From Bradyrhizobium sp. URHD0069 (GTDB lineage Bacteria > Pseudomonadota > Alphaproteobacteria > Rhizobiales > Xanthobacteraceae): a DNA stretch of 64,000 bases. Below, one piece after another: positions 25,572-33,954 of the stretch. The notes under the pieces were generated by a model. It searched no databases and was not told where the DNA came from. It worked only from the letters and a program-made list of their open reading frames with translations. The translations under genes were made by a program, and so were the position numbers. The DNA is taken from assembly GCF_000701345.1 (NCBI RefSeq), contig NZ_JNIJ01000032.1, positions 1 to 64,000 of the forward strand, read 5' to 3'. Within the stretch, counting starts at the first letter, position 1. Each line of letters begins with the position of its first letter.

Positions 25572-25766
25572 TTCAGCCTCCTCTAATGTCTCTAATGTCG
25601 TTCGTTTGCATACCTGACACGCTGGTACCGCTGTTTTTCGTTGACGTTTTTTTTCTGGCCGGGCAAAGCTTGCATGTGCTCTGCTGGAAATTCAAATCAG
25701 TAGTTTACGCACCCGTATTACTAGCCCTTATAGAGTGCTCATGAATGTCCACCAGGTAGCGTGCTC
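25572..25766. promoter_or_regulatory. Divergent promoter region between Pao-like operon and LysR gene
   Basis: About 195 AT-richer bases separate the likely start of the 2Fe-2S gene from the divergent LysR gene. An AGGAGG site for the minus-strand operon lies at its left end. LysR regulators usually bind such intergenic regions to control the divergent operon. I could not define a convincing T-N11-A operator or -35/-10 pair by eye, so only the region is called. Confidence 0.4.
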
Positions 25767-26693
25767 ATGCAGATTCGTCAGGTCGAAGCATTTCGGGCAA
25801 TCATGAAATCCGGCTCGGCGTCTAGCGCGGCTGGAATCCTGGGAGTCACGCAGCCTGCTGTCAGTCGGTTAATTTCGGAGCTGGAGAAAACGATCGGATT
25901 TTCGCTATTCGATCGAAGTCGTGGACGATTGGACCCCACGCCAGAATGCCGCATCTTTTACGCTGACGTTGAGCGCACATTTGTCGGTCTGGAAGTATTG
26001 AAGCACTCTGCTTCTCAGATCCGTGAACGCGGAGCAGGAATCGTCCGAATCGCAAATATGCCAGGCATCGGGTTACCGATAGTGTCGCGAGCGGTCACCG
26101 CCTTCCGCCGGATACATCCCGATGTTTCCGTCGCTGCGCAGTTGATGTCGACCGCGGAGGTCTGGACGGCTGTGGCAACCCGCCAAGTCGACATTGGCGT
26201 GGCACCAAAGGAAATAGATTTTTCTGGGATCGAGTATCAGCCTTTTTCAGGCGACGCTGCTATGTGTGCCATGTCACCGCAACATAAGCTGGCAACGAAG
26301 GACATCATTACTCCGGCTGACCTTCATAACGTGGAGTATATTGCCCATACACCGGCCGCCAAGATGCGGCGTGCTGTCGCAGATCTTATGGAAGGGGGCG
26401 GGTACAAATTTAACGTTGTCGCTGAAACTCCAATGTGCATGACCCTTTTATCTATGGTTAGCGCAGGCGTTGGAGTCGGCCTTGTAAACCCAATGTGCAT
26501 TGAAGGCTTGGGGAGCATCGATTTGGTGCTTCGCCCGTTTAAGCCGGTCATTCCGTGTGACTTTTTCCTTGGTTTTCGTACCGATATCCGCCAATCGCGA
26601 TTTGTGCGCTCAATGGCAAATTGCCTGCTGGACGCTAGGCCAAGAACTAACGCAACCTACTTGGCCTCTCGAGAGTCCGCAGCCGCTGGCTAG
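25767..26693 (+). CDS. LysR-family transcriptional regulator
   Basis: 308 residues from ATG 25767 (MQIRQVEAFRAIMKSGSASS). The winged helix-turn-helix occupies 1-60 (SAAGILGVTQPAVSRLISEL, then FDRSRGRL), and the effector domain 90-290 has IVRIANMPGIGLPIVSRAV and VSAGVGVGLVNPMCIEGLG. The N-terminus is close to the NocR/OccR/GbpR-like branch of LysR proteins. It is divergent from the Pao-like operon and is its probable regulator, with an aldehyde or acid as effector; the effector is inference. A GTG two codons upstream (25761) is also possible. Confidence 0.88.
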   Translation: MQIRQVEAFRAIMKSGSASSAAGILGVTQPAVSRLISELEKTIGFSLFDRSRGRLDPTPECRIFYADVERTFVGLEVLKHSASQIRERGAGIVRIANMPGIGLPIVSRAVTAFRRIHPDVSVAAQLMSTAEVWTAVATRQVDIGVAPKEIDFSGIEYQPFSGDAAMCAMSPQHKLATKDIITPADLHNVEYIAHTPAAKMRRAVADLMEGGGYKFNVVAETPMCMTLLSMVSAGVGVGLVNPMCIEGLGSIDLVLRPFKPVIPCDFFLGFRTDIRQSRFVRSMANCLLDARPRTNATYLASRESAAAG

Positions 26694-26722
26694 TCTAGCT
26701 CCAGCGGCCTCCCGAGAGTACA

Positions 26723-26810
26723 CGGCGTATGGTTCCCGGCTCGGCGTTCGCGGGGCCTGTCATCGGGCGGCGCTTTGCGCCGACCCGTTGGCTCACTTGG
26801 CCGGGACGAC
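26723..26810. repeat. REP-like unit joined to a hairpin module
   Basis: The first half (GTATGGTTCCCGGC, TCGGCGTTCGCGGGG) is a degenerate REP unit. It runs into GCCTGTCATCGGGC-GGCGC-TTT-GCGCC-GACCCGTTGGCTC and ends CCGGGACGAC. The inner hairpin arms are GGCGC/GCGCC. The same frame with other arms recurs at 9568, 38642, 41372, 42831 and 49255. Confidence 0.72.
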
Positions 26811-26827
26811 GTGTTGATAAATCACGC

Positions 26828-26860
26828 AAATAAAAAGCCCGGTCGTTCGGACCGGGCTTT
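26828..26860 (-). terminator. Rho-independent terminator of the CarD gene
   Basis: Perfect 11-bp stem AAAGCCCGGTC (26834-26844) / GACCGGGCTTT (26850-26860) with loop GTTCG. On the minus strand it is followed by TTTTTATTTG. It lies 28 bases after the CarD stop codon. Confidence 0.9.
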
Positions 26861-26887
26861 GATTGATTGGCGATCTTGCGAGGCTGT

Positions 26888-27922
26888 TTACGCGGCCTCA
26901 TCCGCGACGGCGGCATCGTCGCCATCGGCGTCTGCATCGGCAGCATCACCATCGGCCTCGACGGCCTCGGCCTTGGCGCCGCGGCGCGGGCTCTTGGCGA
27001 GCTGGCCTTCGACTTCCTTGACCGCCTCGGTTTCGGTCACATGCTGCACGACGGCGATTTCCCGCGACAGGCGATCGAGCGCCGCCTCGTAGAGCTGACG
27101 TTCGCTGTAGGACTGTTCGGGCTGCGATTCCGAGCGATAGAGATCGCGCACCACTTCGGCGATCGCGACAATGTCTCCGGAATTGATCTTGGCTTCATAT
27201 TCCTGGGCCCGGCGCGACCACATCGTGCGCTTGACGCGGGCGCGGCCTTTCAGGGTCTCCAGCGCGCGCTTGACCAAAGCGGGCTCCGACAGCTTGCGCA
27301 TGCCGACATTGGCGACCTTGGCGGTCGGCACCCGCAGCGTCATCTTGTCTTTCATGAAGCTGATCACGAACAATTCAAGCTTGGCGCCGGCGATCTCCTG
27401 GTCCTCGATGGCCAGAATCTGGCCAACGCCGTGCGCGGGATAAACCACGAATTCGTTGGTCTTGAAGCCTTGGCGCTGGGTCAAAACCTTCTTCGGCTCC
27501 TCGACGCGCGGCGCAGCCGCCACCGGCTTTGCGGCGGGCTTGTGCGCGGCCGGCTTGACGGCCGCCTTGGCGATGGTTTTTGCGGCAATTTTGGAGGAAG
27601 CAACCTTCGAAACAGGGGCCTTTGCAGCGGGGGCCTTCGAAGCGGGGGCTTTCGAAGCAGTCGCTTTCACGGCAGTTTTTGCAGTCTTGTTTGGCATTGC
27701 GCTTCTTTTGTTTTTTGAGGATTTTGCAGCCGAGGCCTTGGTGGCGGCCCGGGTATCCTTTAGAGAACTCCGGGCACGGCTCTTGGTCGCGCTGCGGCGG
27801 GCCGCGGCGGCTTTCTTGGACGTCTTGGAAGCACTCTTTTTACGCGTTTTCTGTGACACAGCCTGCGCGCGGAAACTGCCACGCCCCTGTTCGATGTTTT
27901 CACGGGAACCCATAGGGGCCAT
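26888..27922 (-). CDS. carD: CarD-family transcriptional regulator with long Lys/Ala-rich N-terminus
   Basis: 344 residues. The CarD/TRCF RNA-polymerase-interacting domain begins near residue 150 (QGFKTNEFVVYPAHGVGQIL) and is followed by the helical DNA-binding domain (LSEPALVKRALETLKGRARV, then MWSRRAQEYEAKINSGD). Residues 20-145 are a histone-H1-like tail of Lys, Ala, Ser and Thr with repeated SKAPA/AKAPV units, and the last 35 residues are acidic Ala/Asp-rich. CarD stabilises the open promoter complex. A promoter at 27957-27984 supports the long start at 27922; an internal ATG at 27697 (MPNKTAKT) would give a 269-residue protein without half of the tail. Confidence 0.85.
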   Translation of the reverse strand: MAPMGSRENIEQGRGSFRAQAVSQKTRKKSASKTSKKAAAARRSATKSRARSSLKDTRAATKASAAKSSKNKRSAMPNKTAKTAVKATASKAPASKAPAAKAPVSKVASSKIAAKTIAKAAVKPAAHKPAAKPVAAAPRVEEPKKVLTQRQGFKTNEFVVYPAHGVGQILAIEDQEIAGAKLELFVISFMKDKMTLRVPTAKVANVGMRKLSEPALVKRALETLKGRARVKRTMWSRRAQEYEAKINSGDIVAIAEVVRDLYRSESQPEQSYSERQLYEAALDRLSREIAVVQHVTETEAVKEVEGQLAKSPRRGAKAEAVEADGDAADADADGDDAAVADEAA

Positions 27923-27956
27923 AAGCGGGCTGACGGGTTCGGCTAATAATGTGCCT

Positions 27957-27984
27957 AATATAGCACATTTTCCGCAAAAATCAA
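27957..27984 (-). promoter_or_regulatory. Sigma-70-type promoter candidate for CarD gene
   Basis: On the minus strand TTGATT (27979-27984), a 16-base spacer, and TATATT (27957-27962). Transcription would start near 27950, about 28 bases before the ATG at 27922. Hexamers are good and the surroundings are AT-rich compared with the flanks. Confidence 0.6.
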
Positions 27985-28066
27985 TGATTTACGCCCGTTC
28001 TGGACGCTCTAGGGGCCGTTTCGGCGATATCAGCGCGATTAGGGTTAAGTTGTAGCCAGTATTCGG

Positions 28067-28405
28067 TTAGTCGCCGGTGCCGGGTGCCGGGGAAAAATAT
28101 TTCTCGAACTTGCCTTCCATGCCCTCGAAATCTTTCGCGTCGGGCGGAGATTCCTTTTTCTGGGTGATGTTGGGCCAACTCTTGGCGTATTCGGTATTTA
28201 CCTCCAGCCACTTTTCCAGACCGGGCTCGGTGTCCGGCTTGATGGCGTCGGCGGGACACTCCGGTTCGCACACGCCGCAGTCGATGCATTCGTCCGGATG
28301 GATGACCAGCATGTTGTCACCCTCGTAGAAACAGTCCACAGGGCAAACTTCAACGCAGTCGGTATATTTGCATTTGATGCAGGCTTCAGTGACGACGTAA
28401 GTCAT
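28067..28405 (-). CDS. fdxA: Ferredoxin FdxA, seven-iron type
   Basis: 112 residues starting MTYVVTEACIKCKYTDCVEV. The Cys pattern (C9, C17, C21 and C50 for the 3Fe-4S side, C12 as an extra Cys; C40, C43, C46 and C25 for the 4Fe-4S side) matches bacterial 7Fe FdxA proteins, as do length and the C-terminal extension (EPGLEKWLEVNTEYAKSWPN). It is a small soluble electron carrier. Its place beside the CarD, S4 and helicase genes on the same strand is a conserved order, as I recall it, in related alphaproteobacteria. Confidence 0.95.
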   Translation of the reverse strand: MTYVVTEACIKCKYTDCVEVCPVDCFYEGDNMLVIHPDECIDCGVCEPECPADAIKPDTEPGLEKWLEVNTEYAKSWPNITQKKESPPDAKDFEGMEGKFEKYFSPAPGTGD

Positions 28406-28531
28406 CCAGGGCTCCGGAACGGATCAATTTTGTGTGGCTGGCGTAGCGCAGGAACTCCGCAGCCGCAAGGGAAGCTGCGGGCTTCGACGCGGCGTTTTCA
28501 GCATTCCTGCAATTCGCCTGAAAGCAAATAG

Positions 28532-28816
28532 TTACTCTTGCCGGTTCTGCAAATCGTCATTCTGCAAATCGTCATAGAGCACGCGCGCCGCCGAGGCGTC
28601 CCCTCGCCGCTGCGCGAACCCGACCACCTTGAGGACGCGCACGGTGCGGTCGAGCCCGATCGTCAGCACGTCGCCGGCCTTCACGGTGTGGCCGGGCGTC
28701 ATCTCGCGCACGCCATTGATACGGACATGTCCGGCCTCGACCAGCGCGGCGGCGCTGGTGCGGGCCTTGACCACCCGCGCGTGCCACAACCATTTATCGA
28801 GACGCTGGCGCTCCAA
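28532..28816 (-). CDS. S4-domain RNA-binding protein (HslR-like)
   Basis: 94 residues. An S4 domain fills residues 3-65 (RLDKWLWHARVVKARTSAAA, then GHVRINGVREMTPGHTVKAGD). The family includes HslR/Hsp15, which binds stalled 50S subunits carrying nascent chains. The C-terminus has a recent-looking in-frame duplication (NDDLQ NDDLQ), because the 15-base unit TCTGCAAATCGTCAT occurs twice in a row at 28546-28575. The start at 28816 gives MERQRLDKWLW, the usual beginning. It lies downstream of the helicase gene by 89 bases. Confidence 0.88.
   Translation of the reverse strand: MERQRLDKWLWHARVVKARTSAAALVEAGHVRINGVREMTPGHTVKAGDVLTIGLDRTVRVLKVVGFAQRRGDASAARVLYDDLQNDDLQNRQE
28546..28575. repeat. 15-bp tandem duplication inside S4-protein gene
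   Basis: TCTGCAAATCGTCAT is present twice without interruption (28546-28560 and 28561-28575). It preserves the reading frame and adds five residues near the C-terminus. Confidence 0.9.
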
Positions 28817-28905
28817 GCCACACCACTACAAACCAATCGGTATTTTGCTCGTTCTCTTGACGCGAACCGGCACCCTTTCGCCTGGAAACGCTCCAGCGAT
28901 CCTTG

Positions 28906-31900
28906 TTAGCGATCCTTGCGGTTGGCGGTAAGCTGCTCCTTGAGCGCCGCCAGCTTGGCAAACGGCGAGTTGGGGTCGATCGGACGGTCGCGTTCGCGCG
29001 GCGGTGCGCTGGTCGCGAACTGCCGGTGCGAGGGCCCGCCATCGGGGCGCTTGTCGCGTCCGCCCTTGTCGCGCCCGCCCCCGAACTTGCCCTTGTGCTT
29101 GTCTTCCCTGCCCTTGTCCCTGCCCTGAAAACGCTCGCGCGGCGGACGACCCTTGTCCTCGCGCACTTCGCGAACCGGCGCGCCATCGGCGGCGGCGGCC
29201 GTCACGCCTTCGGCCGGCGCATCGGTGCGGGGTTTGCGGAATTCATTGTTGCGCTCGCGCCGTCCGCGCCGGTGCCGCTCGTGCTTTGCGGCGTCGCCGG
29301 CCTCCCCGGCAGCGGCAGGCGCCTCGCCTTCCTTCGCACGCTCGTGATGGCGATGACGGCTGCGATCATGACGCGGCCGGCGCTCTTCCGGCCGGCCGCC
29401 GGGCCGCCAGACCTCGACCAATTCGGGCGCCGCCACCGCTTCGGGCGCGGCCGTCGCGGCGTCCGCATCCGCCACTGCGGCGTCGCTGGCGACGACCGTC
29501 TCTGCTGTTGCTTCAGAGCTGATCTGTGGCTGCGGCGCTTCGGGCGCTGGAGTCTCTCCCGAAGCCACCGGCTCCGGCGGGACTTCGGCAGATTCGGCTT
29601 CCACCGCGGCCGGTTCATCGGCCGTTGTCGGCGGTGAAAATTCGACCTCCGGCAACAACGTCACCGAGGGCGCTGGCGCGGGTGTGGTAGCGTCGGAAGC
29701 GGACGGAGCAGCGGCGGTAGCGCCCGCGACATTATCGTTATCGGCCGCAACCGGCGTATCGGCGGCAACCACGTTCGCGGTCGCACCTGCGGCCTCCACC
29801 GCTGCCGCCTCCGACAGCGTTTCCGACGCAGCTTCCGCCGGCGCTTCCTCCACAGCCGTTTCAACCACGACCGGCGCCGGTTTCGGCGGCGGCGGCGGAC
29901 GACGCTCCATGCGATAGCCGATCGCACGCAGGATCGAGGCAAAGTCCTCGCCGGCCGAACCGGTCAGCGAGGTCATCGCCTGGGTGACCGTGAAGCCGCG
30001 GCCGTCGAACGCGCCGGCAGGCTTTTCGCCGGGCGAGGTTTCGCGCCATGCCAAAGCCGGACGAATCAGATCGGCGAGGCGCTCGAGAATATCGACCCGC
30101 ACCGCGCGTTCACCGCATTGCCGATAGCCCAGCACGCGATAGGCGTCGCGCTCGAGCAGCTTGTCGACCGGGAACGAGGTGCGGCCGCTGCCGGCAAGAT
30201 GCTGCGCCCCCGATAGCGCCGACATGTCGACATTGTCCTGCTTCTGCGCCCACAGCAGCGAGGCCAGCGCGCGCGCCGCCGGCTTCAGCAGCGCCGGAAG
30301 GTAGATGTGGTAGGCGCCGAAGCGGACGCCGTATTTGCGCAGCAAGGCCCGCGACGGCTGGTCGAGATCCTTCATCTCGGCCGCGATCCTGGAACGCTCG
30401 ATCACCCCGAGCGCCTCGATCAGCTGAAACGCGATGCCGCGCGCGATCCCGGTGATGTCTTCGGCCTTGGCCAGATCGAACAGCGGGCTCAGCAGCTTTT
30501 CGATATGCGTCTTCAGCCACAGCTCGAGCCGCGTCTGCACCGCCTCGCGCGGCGCGCCGTTCAGGCGCTCGTCGGAGATGATGCGGATGCGCGGACGCAG
30601 CACGTCGTCGGAGGCAACCAGCTTTGCGACGGCATCGCCGGTCCAGCGCAGCGTGCCGTCGGAGGCCAGCACGAACTGCTCGTCGGGTGCGGCGGACAGT
30701 TTCTCGGCGCGCGCGTCGATTTCGCCGGCGAGCGCTTTTTGCGCGGTCGCCTGCAACGCCTTGGCGTCGGAGCCGGCCTCCGCCGCGTCGGGTGCAAAGG
30801 TGAATCCGTCGAGCCGGCCGATTACATGGCCTTCTACGATCACTTCGCCGGTCTTGCCGATTTCCGTATTCAACATCGTGTTTTCCCGCAAACGGCGCAT
30901 CAATACACTGGTACGGCGATCAACGAAACGCTCCGTGAGCCGTTCATGGAGCGCATCCGACAATTTATTTTCAACTTCTCGCGCGATTCCCTGCCAATGC
31001 TCGGGATCGGCCAGCCAGTCCGGGCGATTGGCCACGAACGTCCAGGTGCGGATTTGGGCGATCCGGCTCGATAGCGTGTCGATATCGCCGTCGCTGCGGT
31101 CCGCCTGCTCGACCTGGGCGGCAAACCATGCGTCGGGAATCCAGCCCTTGCGCATGAGAAACCCGAACAGCGTGGTCACCAGCTCGGCATGCGCCGCAGG
31201 CGCAATCTTGCGGTAATCCGGAATCTGGCAGGCGTCCCACAGCCGTTCGACCGCGGCCGCGCCATGCGCCATCTCGCGCACATCGGCGTCGCGCGCGGCG
31301 TGATCAAGCACGCGCAAATCTTCCGCGATCGGCGCGCGGGTGAGCGATTCGTGGCCAGGCGTCAGCGCCAGCGAGACCTGCAGCGCGCCGAGCGAGGAAA
31401 AATCCAGCTTCGAATTGCGCCATTGCAGGACTTTCACGCTGTCGAAGGTGTGATTTTGCAGCGCATTGACCAGTTCGGGCTCGAACGGCGCGCAGCGGCC
31501 GGTGGTGCCGAAGGTGCCGTCGCGGGTGGCACGCCCGGCGCGGCCGGCAATCTGCGCGAATTCGGCCGGGTTGAGGCGGCGAAACTGATAGCCGTCGTAT
31601 TTGCGGTCGGAGGCGAACGCGACGTGATCGACGTCGAGATTGAGCCCCATGCCCACCGCATCGGTCGCAACCAGATAATCGACGTCGCCGGACTGGAACA
31701 TCGCCACCTGGGCGTTGCGGGTGCGCGGCGACAGCGATCCCAGCACTACCGCCGCGCCGCCATGCTGGCGGCGGATCAACTCCGCGATCGCATAGACCTC
31801 ATCGGCCGAAAACGCGACGATCGCGGTGCGCCGCGGCTGGCGGGTGATCTTGCGGTCGCCGGCGAATTCAAGTTGCGACAGCCGCGGCCGCGTGACGATG

Positions 31901-32352
31901 TTGGCGCCGGGCAATAATCGCTCGATGATCGGACGCATGGTGGCGGCGCCGAGCAGCAGCGTTTCGTCGCGGCCGCGCCGATGCAGGATGCGATCGGTGA
32001 AGACGTGGCCGCGCTCCAGATCAGCCGCGATCTGGATTTCATCGACGGCGAGAAACGACACGTCGAGATCCCTGGGCATCGCCTCCACGGTGGAGACCCA
32101 GAACCGCGGCTTCGGCGGTTTTATCTTTTCTTCGCCGGTAATCAGCGCGACGGAATCCGCACCCGCGCGGGCGGCGATCTTGTTGTAGACCTCGCGCGCC
32201 AACAGCCGCAGCGGCAGACCGATCACCCCGGAGGAATGCGCGAGCATCCGCTCGATCGCGAGATGGGTCTTGCCGGTATTGGTCGGCCCGAGCACGGCGG
32301 TAACGCCTGAGCCGGGAGCCCGTTCGTTGGCGAACGAAGAAGAGAAAGCCAT
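28906..32352 (-). CDS. SUV3/MgpS-like superfamily 2 RNA helicase with long disordered tail
   Basis: 1148 residues. The SF2 helicase core has Walker A GPTNTGKT at 22-29, DEIQ at 104-107 and C-terminal motifs VATDAVGMGLNLDVDHVAF and QIAGRAGRATRDG at about 230-290, close to mitochondrial SUV3 and the bacterial MgpS group. A conserved central region reaches about residue 840. The remaining 300 residues are low-complexity: an Ala/Pro/Glu/Val-rich acidic stretch, then an Arg/Lys/Asp/Gly-rich basic tail (HHERAKEG, GKFGGGRDKGGRDKR). The tail probably mediates RNA binding or partner contacts. The function is likely RNA unwinding or turnover; a degradosome link is inference. Confidence 0.9.
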   Translation of the reverse strand: MAFSSSFANERAPGSGVTAVLGPTNTGKTHLAIERMLAHSSGVIGLPLRLLAREVYNKIAARAGADSVALITGEEKIKPPKPRFWVSTVEAMPRDLDVSFLAVDEIQIAADLERGHVFTDRILHRRGRDETLLLGAATMRPIIERLLPGANIVTRPRLSQLEFAGDRKITRQPRRTAIVAFSADEVYAIAELIRRQHGGAAVVLGSLSPRTRNAQVAMFQSGDVDYLVATDAVGMGLNLDVDHVAFASDRKYDGYQFRRLNPAEFAQIAGRAGRATRDGTFGTTGRCAPFEPELVNALQNHTFDSVKVLQWRNSKLDFSSLGALQVSLALTPGHESLTRAPIAEDLRVLDHAARDADVREMAHGAAAVERLWDACQIPDYRKIAPAAHAELVTTLFGFLMRKGWIPDAWFAAQVEQADRSDGDIDTLSSRIAQIRTWTFVANRPDWLADPEHWQGIAREVENKLSDALHERLTERFVDRRTSVLMRRLRENTMLNTEIGKTGEVIVEGHVIGRLDGFTFAPDAAEAGSDAKALQATAQKALAGEIDARAEKLSAAPDEQFVLASDGTLRWTGDAVAKLVASDDVLRPRIRIISDERLNGAPREAVQTRLELWLKTHIEKLLSPLFDLAKAEDITGIARGIAFQLIEALGVIERSRIAAEMKDLDQPSRALLRKYGVRFGAYHIYLPALLKPAARALASLLWAQKQDNVDMSALSGAQHLAGSGRTSFPVDKLLERDAYRVLGYRQCGERAVRVDILERLADLIRPALAWRETSPGEKPAGAFDGRGFTVTQAMTSLTGSAGEDFASILRAIGYRMERRPPPPPKPAPVVVETAVEEAPAEAASETLSEAAAVEAAGATANVVAADTPVAADNDNVAGATAAAPSASDATTPAPAPSVTLLPEVEFSPPTTADEPAAVEAESAEVPPEPVASGETPAPEAPQPQISSEATAETVVASDAAVADADAATAAPEAVAAPELVEVWRPGGRPEERRPRHDRSRHRHHERAKEGEAPAAAGEAGDAAKHERHRRGRRERNNEFRKPRTDAPAEGVTAAAADGAPVREVREDKGRPPRERFQGRDKGREDKHKGKFGGGRDKGGRDKRPDGGPSHRQFATSAPPRERDRPIDPNSPFAKLAALKEQLTANRKDR

Positions 32353-32386
32353 ATTTACGGGTGTTTCTTTTATTGTTGGCGCCTTT

Positions 32387-32486
32387 CGTCATTGCGAGCC
32401 AACGCCCGATGACAAGCTCCACGAAGCAATCCATTGGGCAACTAGCAAGAATGGATTGCTTCGTCGCTTCGCTCCTCGCAATGACG
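32387..32486. repeat. Dispersed inverted repeat (CGTCATTGCGAG type)
   Basis: Arms CGTCATTGCGAG...GAAGCAATCCAT and ATGGATTGCTTCGTCGCTTC...CTCGCAATGACG face each other across about 12 bases. The left arm contains CCAACGCCCGATGACAAGCT, a collapsed version of the hairpin module seen at 9568. Located upstream of the helicase gene. Confidence 0.75.
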
Positions 32487-32524
32487 GGAAAACCCTCAAC
32501 TCATTTGTCGTTTGGCACCATTTG

Positions 32525-32572
32525 CGCCGACTGTGTTTCACGCCGACTGTGTTTCACGCCGACTGTGTTTCA
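32525..32572. repeat. Three tandem copies of a 16-bp unit
   Basis: CGCCGACTGTGTTTCA is repeated three times exactly (32525-32540, 32541-32556, 32557-32572). It lies in a non-coding gap of about 700 bases (32353-33057) that otherwise holds palindromic repeats. A possible 77-codon minus-strand frame at 32709-32942 is not supported by any recognisable feature. Confidence 0.92.
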
Positions 32573-32900
32573 CAATGCGACGCATGTAAGGTCGCGGCTT
32601 AAGCTCTGGAACGAGTCCGGAACGAATCGCGCCCGAATCGGTGACTCCCATGCTCTCCGGCTTCGTTCACCGCAACATCTCGCGTTGACGCTTTGTGGCG
32701 GCACTAGATCAAGTTTGGCGCGGCTCGACAAGAGACGGTTTATCGGTGAAATCCTTAACCGTGGCGCGACCTCGGAGTCGAATCAGAAAGCCCAAGGAGT
32801 CAACAGGATTCATCGCCGCCTTCCCGCTTAGTTTCACCAAGCCCTCGTCCTCCTGGCCAAGCGAGCCCCCGGCAGCGCACTTGCGCTGTCCGGTGCGAGC

Positions 32901-33009
32901 GCGCGCCGGGACCCATACCGCGTAACCTATCGGTAGGGTCAAGTGGCTGACGCTTGCTTCAACAATTGACGCCTGTGTTTATGGGTCCCCGCTCTTCGGC
33001 GGGGACGAC
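32901..33009. repeat. Composite palindromic element (facing REP-like units)
   Basis: The left unit is partial (GCGCGCCGGGACCCATA, 32901-32917); the right unit TATGGGTCCCCGC-TCTTC-GGCGGGGACGAC ends at 33009. The interior includes ACCTATCGGTAGGGT, which shares CCTATCGGTAGGG with the hairpin at 311-330 beside the IS110 transposase. Confidence 0.65.
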
Positions 33010-33057
33010 GCGCAAATAAAATCTCCGTTCCAGCAATCATTGCGTCTTGTCATTTTG

Positions 33058-33954
33058 TCATTGCGTCTTGGCGACACGCGGCGGCATCGCCTGCGTGATG
33101 AATTGCGTGGCCTCCAGCATCGCGGGGCCGAGCGGCGTCGGGATTTTCAGCCAGAACGGCACCAGGATGCGGGTGCCCGCGACCGGCACAAAGGCGATTT
33201 CGATGCTGCGCTGGGCGGCAAGGTATTTGATCACCGGGCGATCTGGGATGTAGCCGGCGACCGGCGAGAAATACACCGCGCAGACCACCGCCGGGCCATG
33301 ATAGCCCTTTTCCGCCTTCACGGTTTCCATGCGCTTGAAGTCGAGCTTGAGATCGTAGCGCATGCGGCCGTCGAAGATCGCCGTGGCGGTGCGGCAGGCC
33401 TCGGGGCTGAGCGGATCCGCGGTGCCCGGCACCCGCAGCATCGATCCCGTCATCGGGTCGAAGACGCCGCGGCGATGCGCCTCGGTGACGGGAACGCGGT
33501 TGGCGTCGACCGGTGGTTCCGGCTCGATCGCGAATTCCTTGATGGTGCCGTTCGCCAGGACCATGCGGATGGCTTCGGTTTTCTTCGAGGCCGTCGTGCT
33601 TGCGGAATAATTCGTCGCCACCGGCGCGCCGTTGACGACGCGGCCCTGGGCGGCGCCGGTGCCGGAGCCGCCGGCGAACGCTTTCAAAAGTCCCGAGGTG
33701 CCGCCGGAGGCCGACGCCGAAAACTGATCGTCCGATATATCGATGGTCCAGGCGCCCTTGCCGACGGGGATGCCCGCCAGCGTCGCCTCATAATGCGCAT
33801 CCAGCCTGCCCTGCGCGAAGCCGGCCTCCGGCGCGAGCAGCACGAAAGCGCCGGCGCACAGGCCTCCGAACCCCGCTTGGGCAAGCCGGGACGAGATGAA
33901 GCGGAGCGTGGTCACGGATCGGCGGTCCTGCGTTGCGCGCGTATAGCGTGTCAT
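33058..33954 (-). CDS. DUF3108 domain-containing exported protein
   Basis: 298 residues. A hydrophobic signal-like segment is at about 25-47 (GGLCAGAFVLLAPEAGFAQ), then a beta-rich domain typical of DUF3108: LDAHYEATLAGIPVGKGAWT, YSASTTASKKTEAIRMV, TGSMLRVPGTADPLSPEACR, IFDGRMRYDLKLDFKRME and the end block RSIEIAFVPVAGTRILVPFW. Members are periplasmic or outer-envelope proteins of unknown function. It is oriented away from rpmB, with a gap of about 540 bases between them. An internal ATG is not obvious, so the start is tentative. Confidence 0.85.
   Translation of the reverse strand: MTRYTRATQDRRSVTTLRFISSRLAQAGFGGLCAGAFVLLAPEAGFAQGRLDAHYEATLAGIPVGKGAWTIDISDDQFSASASGGTSGLLKAFAGGSGTGAAQGRVVNGAPVATNYSASTTASKKTEAIRMVLANGTIKEFAIEPEPPVDANRVPVTEAHRRGVFDPMTGSMLRVPGTADPLSPEACRTATAIFDGRMRYDLKLDFKRMETVKAEKGYHGPAVVCAVYFSPVAGYIPDRPVIKYLAAQRSIEIAFVPVAGTRILVPFWLKIPTPLGPAMLEATQFITQAMPPRVAKTQ

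Noticed and set aside
28457..28480. Hairpin CCGCAGC/GCTGCGG between fdxA and the S4 gene as a terminator
   Set aside because: Only seven pairs, a ten-base loop and no T run on either strand.
32709..32942. A 77-codon minus-strand frame starting MTLPIGYAVWVPARAR
   Set aside because: Its start lies inside a REP-type repeat and no domain, signal or ribosome site supports it.
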